NCBI GenBank assembly: GCA_963755825.1
Contig: CAVWLA010000001.1
Location: 620,001 to 684,000, forward strand
Direction of reading: 5' to 3'
DNA length: 64,000 nucleotides
Origin: DATBQN01 sp963755825
Lineage (GTDB): Bacteria; Acidobacteriota; Thermoanaerobaculia; Multivoradales; UBA5704
Shown in pieces: positions 56,951 to 64,000 of the stretch; within the stretch, counting starts at the first letter, position 1; every line of letters starts with the position of its first letter. The notes below the pieces were generated by a model. That model did not search any database. It was given only the letters and a program-made list of their open reading frames with translations, and had not been told where the DNA came from. The translations under genes were made by a program, and so were the position numbers.

Positions 56951-59490
56951 CGCGCGCGCTGGCGGATGCGAAAGGCGGCCACCGCCTGCGGCGGCTCGTC
57001 GGGGAGCGCGCCGGCTAGGCGCCGGATGGTCTTCGCCCAGCCCGCCTGCGCCGTCCACAGACGGGCCGGCGCAGCCTCGCGGCGGCGCTCGGGGGCGGTG
57101 AGCCAGGCGGCGAGGTCGGGGCGGCGGCGGCCGGTCGAGTCGACGGCGACCGCCGCGAAGCCCGCCGCTCGCGGGTAGAGGGCGAGGAGGCCGAAGGTCT
57201 CCGGCTCGCCCTCCACCTGGAACAGCCCGACGCGCCCGCGCGGCCCGTCCGCCAGCTCGAGGAGGATGCCCTCGATCAGCGGATGGCCGTTGGCGAAGAA
57301 GTCGAGCGCCTCGTTCTCGACCCCCTCCTCGCGATCGAAGGTCCCCAGGTAGCGCGACCCCGCGGGCACGCCGGGTAGGCTCTCGACCAGCGCCTCGTAG
57401 CCGAGCTCGATGCGGAAGGTGCGGCGGCCGCTCTCGCGCTCGACGAGGAAGCCGAAGCGCGCCGCGGCGCGCTCGACCAGGCTCTGGGTGACGGTCTCGA
57501 GATCCGGCGGCACGCGCGCCAGGATGCCGGCCGCCATCGGCGGCCGGTAGGGGTCGCGGTGGAGCTCGTGGTAGGCCGCGGCGAGCACCCGGTCGCGCGC
57601 TGCCCGCGCCTCGTCGAGGACGCCGGCAAAGGCCGCGGTGGGGATGTCGAAGGGGCCGTCGAGCGCCGCCGCCTCGATGGCGCGAGCGAGGCTGGCGAGC
57701 TCGCGCTCGAGCCCGGCGGTGGGGGCGCGGAAGATGCCGATCTCCTCGTAGAGCGCGGCGAGGGTGCGGCCGAGCCCCGCCGGCGGCTGGAAGTAGACGA
57801 TCTCGGTCGGCCGGCTGCGGCCGATGCGATCGAGCCGGCCGATGCGCTGCTCGACGACCGCCGGGTTCCACGGCAGGTCGAAGAGCACCAGGCGGTGGCA
57901 GAACTCGAAGTTCCGTCCCTCCCCGCCGGCCTCGGTCGAGAGCAGGATCGGCGGTCCCTCGGGGAGGCGGAACTGCGCCACCTCGATGTCGCGGCGCGCC
58001 GCGTCGAGCCCCTCGTGGAAGATGCCGGCGCGCAGCGCCGCGCGCTTCTCGATCGCCTCCTGGATGCGCTCGAGCGTCTCGCGATGGGCGACGAAGACGA
58101 GTGTCTTCTCGCCCGCCTGCCGCCAGCCGGGGAGCTCGGCGAGGAGCCAGGCGAGCCGCGGATCGGCGCGCTCGGCGGCGGCCAAGAGTGTGGCGAGCTC
58201 GGCGTCGCCGCGCTCGGCCGGCGGGGTGACCGCGGCGAGGGCGGCCGGGGAGGCGAGGGCGCGGGCGATGCGGTCGAGCGCCGGCCGCCGGGCGGCGGCG
58301 TTGGGGACCGCGGCGGCGCGCGCCCGCCGCTCCAGGCGGAGCAACGGCTCCCAGCCGTCGCCCGCCGTCTCGACCGGCAGCGGGAGGCGCGGCGGCAGGC
58401 CGCCGACGTCGGCCCGCCGGGTGGCGCTGGTGCAGGGCGGCAGCGGCTCGCGGCGCGCCAGGCGCTGGTCGAAGCTCTGCTCGACCGGGAGCTCCGCCGG
58501 CCGCAGCAGCTGCAGCAGGCGGAAGAAGCCGTGGGCGTCGTCCTCGAGCGGCGTCGCGGTGAGGAGGAGGACGTTCCTGCCGGCGGCGGCGAGCGGCGCC
58601 ACGGCGCGGTAGGCGGGGTTGCCCGGGTGCCCGGGCGGCCGCTTCAGGCGATGCGCCTCGTCGACGACGAGGAGATCGATCCCCGCGGCGGCCGCCTGCT
58701 CGGCGAGCCGCCGCCGCTCGGCGAGGAGCTCGAGCGAGACGATGGCGCGGCGGTGGACGTCGAAGGGATTGAAGTCCGCCCCGTGGTCGCGGGCGACGTC
58801 GCCGAGGCGCTGGTCGTCCAAGAGGGCGAAGACCTGGTGGTGCTTGCGCCACAGCTCGCCCAGCCACTGCACGGTGAGCGTCTCCGGGGCGACGACGAGC
58901 ACGCGCTCGGCGCGGCCGGTGTGGACGAGGCGGTTCAGGATCAGGCAGGCCTCGACGGTCTTGCCCAGCCCCACCTCGTCGGCGAGCAGCCAGCGCACCG
59001 GATCGCTTGCGGTGGCCCGCTCGGCGACGTAGAGCTGATGGGGGAAGAGGCGGATGCGGCCGCCGAGGAACGAGCCGAGGCCGGCCGCCTGGCGCAGGCG
59101 CTCCAGGTGGAGCGCGTCGAGGCGGTTCTGGAAGTCTTCGAAGGCGTCGGTCTCGCCGCGCGCCAGGCGGCTCCACGGCGAGGCCTCGGGCGGCGGCGGC
59201 CAGAGGTCGTCGGCGCTCACCCGCCGGCCGTCGGCGAGGAGCCAGGCGGCGCCGCCGTTCTCAGGCGCAGCGAGGGTGACCACCTCGCCGCTCGCCGGCA
59301 GGCGAGCCCGGCCGCCGGGCGCCGGGGTGAAGCGGACGAGGGCGTCGGCGTCGGCGGCGAAGACGAGAGTGGTCGCCGCCTCCGGAAACTGCACCTCGAT
59401 GCGCCGGCCGTGGAGCGCCAGCACGCGGCCCGGCCCCAGCTCGGGGTTGCCGCGATGGGTGAGCCGGTCGCCGGGGTGCCACGTCGCCAT
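56947..59490 (-). CDS. RapA-like SNF2-family ATPase, 847 aa
   Basis: Double-stranded-DNA translocase of the SNF2 group. The N terminus (residues 5-45, GDRLTHRGNPELGPGRVL) resembles the small beta domains of RapA, the RNA-polymerase-recycling ATPase. The motor shows motif I ADEVGLGKTVEA near 170, the DEAH box in VVDEAHRLK near 275, motif III LLLTATPL near 311, and in the second lobe STEAGGEGRNF and VEQRIGRLDRIGR near 550. RapA itself has about 970 residues; this one has a shorter and different C terminus. It may act on stalled RNA polymerase, but that is inferred. TATGAT lies nine bases before the ATG. Confidence 0.88.
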   Translation of the reverse strand: MATWHPGDRLTHRGNPELGPGRVLALHGRRIEVQFPEAATTLVFAADADALVRFTPAPGGRARLPASGEVVTLAAPENGGAAWLLADGRRVSADDLWPPPPEASPWSRLARGETDAFEDFQNRLDALHLERLRQAAGLGSFLGGRIRLFPHQLYVAERATASDPVRWLLADEVGLGKTVEACLILNRLVHTGRAERVLVVAPETLTVQWLGELWRKHHQVFALLDDQRLGDVARDHGADFNPFDVHRRAIVSLELLAERRRLAEQAAAAGIDLLVVDEAHRLKRPPGHPGNPAYRAVAPLAAAGRNVLLLTATPLEDDAHGFFRLLQLLRPAELPVEQSFDQRLARREPLPPCTSATRRADVGGLPPRLPLPVETAGDGWEPLLRLERRARAAAVPNAAARRPALDRIARALASPAALAAVTPPAERGDAELATLLAAAERADPRLAWLLAELPGWRQAGEKTLVFVAHRETLERIQEAIEKRAALRAGIFHEGLDAARRDIEVAQFRLPEGPPILLSTEAGGEGRNFEFCHRLVLFDLPWNPAVVEQRIGRLDRIGRSRPTEIVYFQPPAGLGRTLAALYEEIGIFRAPTAGLERELASLARAIEAAALDGPFDIPTAAFAGVLDEARAARDRVLAAAYHELHRDPYRPPMAAGILARVPPDLETVTQSLVERAAARFGFLVERESGRRTFRIELGYEALVESLPGVPAGSRYLGTFDREEGVENEALDFFANGHPLIEGILLELADGPRGRVGLFQVEGEPETFGLLALYPRAAGFAAVAVDSTGRRRPDLAAWLTAPERRREAAPARLWTAQAGWAKTIRRLAGALPDEPPQAVAAFRIRQRAR

Positions 59491-59499
59491 GCGCGGGGC

Positions 59500-59505
59500 A
59501 TCATA
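59500..59505 (-). promoter_or_regulatory. TATGAT -10-like box before the RapA-like gene
   Basis: On the minus strand TATGAT is followed by nine bases and ATG at 59490, so the mRNA would have almost no leader. No Shine-Dalgarno sequence is visible. Confidence 0.35.
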
Positions 59506-59625
59506 CGAGAGGCTCGCGGCGCGGCCATCCTCGGAACCGAGCTGAGCCAGCAGACGGCCACCGGTCGCCGCAGGGCCCGGCGCGGGAGAGGAATAGAGTA
59601 GGGGCGAGAAGGGAATGCGCGCCTC

Positions 59626-60372
59626 ATGATGAACCTCGCCGGCCCGTCCTACGATTTCGGCAACGTCCTCTTCGCCGTCCTCCAGGAGTGCGAGCACCGC
59701 CGCCGCGGCCTGCTCGCCAACGAGGCCGAGCGGTCGCTCTACGACGTGGCGCGCGCCAAGCTCGAGCAGATCCACCGCAGCTACCTCGAGTGCGGCGGCG
59801 GCCCCGAGTACTGGCGCGAGCTGGAGAGCGAGGTGCTGCGGACGGCGATGCCGCAGTACGTCGTCGCCGCCCTCGAGCAGACGCGGCTCGAGCGCACCAA
59901 CTACGACCTCTGGCGGCGCGGCGATCCGGTCGCGCGCGCCTGCTGGGCGGTCGGCGCGCTCGCCGTCGGCGGCATCCTGATCGTCCTCCCCTTCATCCCG
60001 ATCGCCGAGGACGCTTTCGCCTTCGCGGCGGCGGCGGCGGGGATCTTCTATCCCGAGATCAAGCGCTCGTTCTTCGATTTCCGCCACGCGCGGACGCTCA
60101 ACCACCTGGTCACCGGCGCCGAGGCGTATCAGAAGAACCGCCGCATCCACTTCATGACCAACGCCGAGGTGTTCGACGCCTTCCGCAATATCGGTGGCGC
60201 CGCGGCGGCGCCGCCGGCACCGGCCGCTGCCGTTCCGGTGACTCCGGAATCGCCGCCGGAGCCGGCGACCGCGGCGCCGAAGCAGCCTCTCGACCTCACC
60301 TCCGTTGCCGCGAGATCGGAGCCGGCGCCCGAGGCGGAGCCGAGTCGCGAGCGCACGGCACAGTCGGCCTGA
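59626..60372 (+). CDS. Membrane protein of unknown function, 248 aa
   Basis: Residues 1-100 are a soluble, Glu/Arg-rich helical region (FAVLQECEHRRRGLLANEAE). Two adjacent hydrophobic helices follow near 106-145 (ACWAVGALAVGGILIVLPFI and AFAFAAAAAGIFYPEI), then a basic helix (FFDFRHARTLNHLV) and a Pro/Ala-rich tail of about 55 residues. No enzyme motif is seen. It starts 135 bases from the divergent RapA-like gene. A second ATG follows directly at 59629. No known family was recognised. Confidence 0.7.
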   Translation: MMNLAGPSYDFGNVLFAVLQECEHRRRGLLANEAERSLYDVARAKLEQIHRSYLECGGGPEYWRELESEVLRTAMPQYVVAALEQTRLERTNYDLWRRGDPVARACWAVGALAVGGILIVLPFIPIAEDAFAFAAAAAGIFYPEIKRSFFDFRHARTLNHLVTGAEAYQKNRRIHFMTNAEVFDAFRNIGGAAAAPPAPAAAVPVTPESPPEPATAAPKQPLDLTSVAARSEPAPEAEPSRERTAQSA

Positions 60373-60408
60373 GCTGGCGGCCTGAGCTGGCCGGCTCGGT
60401 CGGGCGGG

Positions 60409-63039
60409 CTAGGGGCCGATGCGGGTGAGGGTGAGGATCGGCCCGTCGACCGCCTCGGGATCGCTCAAGTCGATGCGGGCGTGCAGGGCCCAGAGGTTGT
60501 CGCCCTCGCGGTCGAGGAGGATCTGCACCGCGTCCCAGGTGCGCTCGCCGGTCTCCCGCAGATGCGTCCAGGCGTGGCGGCGGGATTCGGCGGTGAACAG
60601 CGGGTCGCCGTAGCTCTCGTGGAACGGGGCGAGCGCCGCCTCGAAGCGCGCCTGGTCCCACGGCCCCTCGGGATCGTCGGGGTCCTGGCGGATGGAGTCG
60701 GCGGCCTCCTCCCAGGCGCGTTCGGCGAGCTTGCGCACCAGCAGGTGCATCTCGGCCCGCACCCGCGCCGCGAAGGCCTTGGGGTTCTCCAGCAGATCGC
60801 GGATCCACAGCGCCTCGCGCGCCGCCTCGCGGGCGGCATCCCGCGCCATCCGCTGGGCCAGCCGCACCTCCGGATGGAGGAGGCTCTCCCACTCCTCGAG
60901 CAGGCTGGTGTCGGTGAGGTCGAGGAGGGCGCGGAAGAAGCCGAGGGCGTCCCACACCCCCTCGGTCTTCGCCAGCTCGGGGACGCTCTGGTCGAGCGTC
61001 TTGTAGAGCTGCGACAGGTAGCGCAGCAGGACGCCCTCGCTGCGCTGCAGGCCGTAGCGGCGGACGTAGTCGGCGAAGGAGAGGTAGCCCTCGAACATCT
61101 CGCGGCCGATCGACTTGGGAGCGATCTCCCGCCCGCCGACCCAGGGGTGGTCCTCCTTGAAGCGGTTGAAGGCGCCGTAGAGGAAGTCGGCGAGCGGCTG
61201 CGGGTGGGTGATCTCCGCGAGCTTCTCCATGCGCTCCTCGTACTGCATACCCTCCGCCTTGAGCTGGGCGACCGCCTCGGTCTTCAGCTTGTCGACCTGC
61301 TTTCTGAGCACGATCTCCGGGTTCTCGAGGATCGACTCGACGAGCGTCAGGACGTCCAGCGGATAGCTCTCGGAGTCGAGCTCGAGCCGCTCGAGGGTCT
61401 CGATCAGGTAGAGCGACAGCGCCTGGTGGAGCGAGAAGTCCCACTGCAGGTCCTCGGCGATCACCACCCAGAGGTAGCGGCTGCGGCTGTCCCGCGCCAG
61501 GCGCAGGATGCCGGCGCGGTAGAGCGAGCGGACGAGGACCGCGGCGTAGGAGAGGAGGCGCCCCTTGGTCGCCTCGTCCTCGTGGCAGCGGCGGATGAGC
61601 TCGCGCAGCGTGCCGAAGTTGCGGCGCTCGGGGTCGTCCTCCTCGGCGTCCCGCTGGAGGAGCGCCAGGACCATGCCGTGGGTGATGCGGAAGCGCGAGC
61701 GGAGCGTCTCCGGAGGGTGGCTGATGAGCTTCTCGAAAGTCTCCGCCGTCCACGACACCTCGCCCTTGGCTGGGCCGCGGGCGGGGGACTTCGACTTCTT
61801 GCCGCCGCTCTCGGCCTTCTTGTCGCTCCGTCGCTTCTCGATGATGTGCTCCGGCGCCTGGGCGACGACGCTCCCCTGGGTGTCGAATCCCTTGCGGCCG
61901 GCGCGGCCGGCGATCTGCTGGAAGTCGCGCACCGAGAGCATGGCGATCTTCTTGCCGTCGTACTTGGCGAGGCGGGTGAAGAGGACGGTGCGGATGGGGA
62001 TGTTCACGCCGACGCCCAGGGTGTCGGTGCCGGAGATCACCTTGAGCAGGCCCTGCTGCGAGAGCTGCTCGACGAGCAGCCGGTATTTGGGCAGCAGGCC
62101 GGCATGGTGGACGCCGATGCCGAAGGAGAGGAAGCGGCGGAACTCCTTGCCGTACGGCGTATCGAGCCGGAAGTCGCCCACCGCGTCGCGGATGCGGTCG
62201 CGCTCCTCGCGGCTGGCGATCTTCATGCTGGTGAGCGACTGCGCCAACTCGGCGCACTCGCGCTGGGTGAAGTTGACGATGTAGATCGGCGACTTGCCCT
62301 GGTTTAGGAGGTCTTCGACCGTCTCGTGGAGCGGCGTCTCGCGATACTCCCAGTCGAGCGGCACCGGCCGCACGCCGGAGGCGACGACCGCCACCTCGTG
62401 CACCGACTCGCGAGCGAGGCGCTCGGCGATCGCCGAGACGTCGCCGAGGGTTGCCGACATGAGGAGGAAGCGCGTCGCGGGGAGCGTGATGAGCGGCACC
62501 TGCCAGGAGACGCCGCGCTCGGCATCGGCGTAGTAGTGGAACTCGTCCATCACCACGTAGGGGGCGTCGAGGCCGCCGCCGCGGCGGAGAGCCATGTTGG
62601 CGAGCACCTCGGCGGTGCAGCAGAGGACGCGCGCCGTGGGGTTGATCGAGGCGTCGCCGGTCAGCATGCCGACATCGCCGGCGCCGAAGACCTCGCAGAG
62701 CGAGAAGAACTTCTCCGAGGCGAGGGCCTTGATCGGGCTGGTGTAGAACGAGGTCTTCCCCTCGCAGAGGGCGCGGAAATGGAGCCCGAGGGCGACCAGC
62801 GACTTGCCGGAGCCGGTCGGCGTGTTGAGGATGACGTGCCGCCCGGCCATGATCTCGAGGAGCGCCTCCTCCTGCGCCGCGTAGAGCTCGAAGCCGACCT
62901 CGGCCACCCAGTCGAGGAACTGGCCGAGGATCCAGTCGGCGTCCGCGGTCGGCGCCGCCGGCAGGCGGGCGGCGAGCGACGGCTTGCCGCCTGGAGCGGC
63001 AGCAGCAGCGCTGATCGAGGGCGAGGCGAGATCGGTCAT
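60409..63039 (-). CDS. Ski2-like DExH helicase with DUF3516-like C-terminal region, 876 aa
   Basis: RNA or DNA helicase of superfamily 2. Motif I is TPTGSGKSLVALGL near 70, motif II is VMDEFHYY near 165, motif III LLMSATLGD, and the second lobe has GTDTLGVGVNIP and FQQIAGRAGRKG near 378. That last pattern is shared with Ski2, Mtr4 and similar helicases. A Lys/Ser-rich linker (near 405-430) leads to a long helical C-terminal region of about 440 residues that fits the DUF3516 helicases of bacteria. Its cellular role is unknown; RNA turnover is a fair guess. The ATG has a weak GAGAAT box nine bases upstream. Confidence 0.9.
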   Translation of the reverse strand: MTDLASPSISAAAAAPGGKPSLAARLPAAPTADADWILGQFLDWVAEVGFELYAAQEEALLEIMAGRHVILNTPTGSGKSLVALGLHFRALCEGKTSFYTSPIKALASEKFFSLCEVFGAGDVGMLTGDASINPTARVLCCTAEVLANMALRRGGGLDAPYVVMDEFHYYADAERGVSWQVPLITLPATRFLLMSATLGDVSAIAERLARESVHEVAVVASGVRPVPLDWEYRETPLHETVEDLLNQGKSPIYIVNFTQRECAELAQSLTSMKIASREERDRIRDAVGDFRLDTPYGKEFRRFLSFGIGVHHAGLLPKYRLLVEQLSQQGLLKVISGTDTLGVGVNIPIRTVLFTRLAKYDGKKIAMLSVRDFQQIAGRAGRKGFDTQGSVVAQAPEHIIEKRRSDKKAESGGKKSKSPARGPAKGEVSWTAETFEKLISHPPETLRSRFRITHGMVLALLQRDAEEDDPERRNFGTLRELIRRCHEDEATKGRLLSYAAVLVRSLYRAGILRLARDSRSRYLWVVIAEDLQWDFSLHQALSLYLIETLERLELDSESYPLDVLTLVESILENPEIVLRKQVDKLKTEAVAQLKAEGMQYEERMEKLAEITHPQPLADFLYGAFNRFKEDHPWVGGREIAPKSIGREMFEGYLSFADYVRRYGLQRSEGVLLRYLSQLYKTLDQSVPELAKTEGVWDALGFFRALLDLTDTSLLEEWESLLHPEVRLAQRMARDAAREAAREALWIRDLLENPKAFAARVRAEMHLLVRKLAERAWEEAADSIRQDPDDPEGPWDQARFEAALAPFHESYGDPLFTAESRRHAWTHLRETGERTWDAVQILLDREGDNLWALHARIDLSDPEAVDGPILTLTRIGP

Positions 63040-63106
63040 GCGCCGTCGATTCTCCCACGTCGGGCCGCCGGGCGCCCGGCGCCCGCTCGCCAACCGGTGA
63101 GCCGGA

Positions 63107-63112
63107 TAAGAT
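63107..63112 (+). promoter_or_regulatory. TAAGAT -10-like box before the DUF5335-like gene
   Basis: TAAGAT lies about 78 bases before the ATG of the small DUF5335-like gene, in the divergent gap with the helicase gene. No clear -35 was seen. Confidence 0.25.
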
Positions 63113-63189
63113 GATGGCGGCGGCGAGGCGGCCGCCGGACGCGAGCACGGCCAGACGACGAGAACGACAGCGAAAGAGAGGGGGAGCCG

Positions 63190-63534
63190 ATGGACAACCG
63201 CGAGATCCCGCAGGCCGAATGGAAGGCGTTCCTGGACAAGCTGAGCCGCGACCACCAGGGCTGGCGGGTGACGGTCGAGGTGCTGCTCGGCGACGAGGGG
63301 GCGCAGCGGCTGGTCGACGATCTGCCGCTCCTCGGCATCGCCATGGAGGAGAAGGGGAGTCGCGCCGGCGCCATCGACATCGACGCCGGCGTCTCGGCCG
63401 ACGATCACATCGAGCACGGCGTCGACAATCCGAGCCACGTCCGCTGGGTGGGCGACGGGCTCGCCGGCGCGCTCGAGGTCGAGGCGGACGGCGGCCCGAC
63501 GACGCTCGTCCGCTTCCTCGCCCCGCGCGGCTGA
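63190..63534 (+). CDS. DUF5335-like small protein, 114 aa
   Basis: The start MDNREIPQAEWKAFLDKLSR, the middle GWRVTVEVLLGDEGAQ and DLPLLGIAMEEKG, the HIEHGVDNPSHV segment and the end GGPTTLVRFLAP follow the order I remember for the DUF5335 family, small proteins of unknown function common in environmental bacteria. It is soluble with no cysteine. GGGGAG precedes the ATG by three bases. Its stop overlaps the likely beginning of the next gene. Confidence 0.78.
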   Translation: MDNREIPQAEWKAFLDKLSRDHQGWRVTVEVLLGDEGAQRLVDDLPLLGIAMEEKGSRAGAIDIDAGVSADDHIEHGVDNPSHVRWVGDGLAGALEVEADGGPTTLVRFLAPRG

Positions 63535-64000
63535 GGCCCCGCCTGCCCGACGCCGGCGAGCCGCGGCTCCTCTGCGCCGACCGCGGCGACGACGGCGTTC
63601 GCCTCGATCGCGTCCTCCGCCGCTGGCTCTCCGACCGGCCGGAGATCTCGCGCCAGATGATCCAGGGGTGGATCGCGGCGGGCGCCGTCGCCGTCAACGG
63701 CGTCGCCGCGGCGCGCCCGGCGGCGCGCCTGCGCCGCGGCGACGAGATCGTCGTCCTGCTGCCGCCGGCGCCGCCGCGGCGCCTCCATCTCGCCCAGGAG
63801 CTGCCGCTCGCCATCCTCTACGAGGACGAGCACCTCCTCGCCGTCGACAAGGCGGCCGGGCTGGTCGCCCATCCGACCGCCGGCCATCGCGACGGCACGC
63901 TGTGGAACGCCCTGCTCTTCCGGGCGCAGGCCTGGAGCGCGGCGGCCCGGTCTCCTGCGGACGCGCCGGCGCCGCGGCCGAGCCTCGTCCATCGCCTGGA
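63531..64000 (+). CDS. RluA-family pseudouridine synthase, partial
   Basis: The open frame covers an S4-type RNA-binding region (LDRVLRRWLS, SRQMIQGWI, AVNGVAA) and the start of the catalytic domain with ILYEDEHLLAVDKAAGLVAH and SLVHRL at the window edge. The catalytic aspartate of HRLD would be the next codon and is cut. These enzymes convert uridine to pseudouridine in 23S rRNA or tRNA; which site is modified cannot be told. No ATG, GTG or TTG is present before the S4 region in this frame. CTG at 63531, overlapping the upstream stop, or an earlier codon may start it. Confidence 0.88.
   Translation, partial: MRPRLPDAGEPRLLCADRGDDGVRLDRVLRRWLSDRPEISRQMIQGWIAAGAVAVNGVAAARPAARLRRGDEIVVLLPPAPPRRLHLAQELPLAILYEDEHLLAVDKAAGLVAHPTAGHRDGTLWNALLFRAQAWSAAARSPADAPAPRPSLVHRL

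Noticed and set aside
1..64000. CRISPR arrays, insertion sequences, tRNA or rRNA genes
   Set aside because: No regularly spaced repeats, transposase motifs or tRNA-like cloverleaf words were found in the intergenic regions, all but one of which are under 250 bases.

Overview
The window is very GC-rich double-stranded bacterial DNA, densely coding on both strands, with codons ending mostly in G or C. It joins a non-ribosomal peptide synthetase (NRPS) locus to a split complex I operon and a run of housekeeping and envelope genes. The secreted proteins with C-terminal repeats of the 'NNRF...DTGYFWFF...GCAL...WVFAGGLTNV' type, the DUF6289-like and DUF5335-like small proteins and the RapA-like and DUF3516 helicases suggest an Acidobacteriota member, perhaps near Thermoanaerobaculia. 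That is an inference from remembered family distribution and was not tested. No tRNA, rRNA, CRISPR array, insertion sequence or integrase was found.

Region 1 (1-20086) is an assembly line on the + strand: the last carrier domain of an upstream NRPS, then a 4134-residue NRPS (C-A-PCP-C-A-PCP-sulfotransferase-C-A-PCP-C), then a 2474-residue NRPS (C-A-PCP-C-A-PCP-TE). The first about 1270 residues of the two large proteins come from a near-identical 3.84-kb direct repeat with a constant offset of 12461 bases. A sulfotransferase domain sits in line directly after a module whose adenylation pocket reads threonine-like. The duplicated first adenylation domain has a proline-like pocket in which the amine-binding Asp235 is Cys. 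The first large protein ends in a condensation domain, so two C domains meet at the protein junction.

Region 2 (20162-29967) holds a Rieske-flavodoxin fusion, two secreted proteins, a SRPBCC-ArsR pair with a likely operator, a large M28 peptidase fusion, and a small PEGA-like gene coupled to a patatin lipoprotein.

Region 3 (30045-41767, minus strand) is nuoA-E-F-G-H-J-K-L-M-N followed by rex. nuoB, nuoC, nuoD and nuoI are absent. A palindrome matching the Rex operator lies upstream of nuoA, so the terminal gene probably controls the operon in response to NADH/NAD+. Between operator and nuoA is a potentially structured leader.

Region 4 (41944-64000) carries a polysaccharide deacetylase, a RibD-like reductase with a DoxX-like protein, a two-gene ABC exporter, a thioredoxin-reductase-like flavoprotein, a glyoxalase-fold protein, a sensor-kinase-like protein, an amino acid permease, an NfeD-flotillin pair flanked by two small Cys-containing secreted peptides, a RapA-like ATPase, a Ski2-type helicase with a DUF3516-like tail, and the start of an RluA-type pseudouridine synthase. 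Several genes here and in region 2 have a TAnnnT box 6-9 bases before the ATG and no Shine-Dalgarno sequence, which points to leaderless mRNAs. All domain calls, start choices and pocket codes come from reading the sequence by eye.
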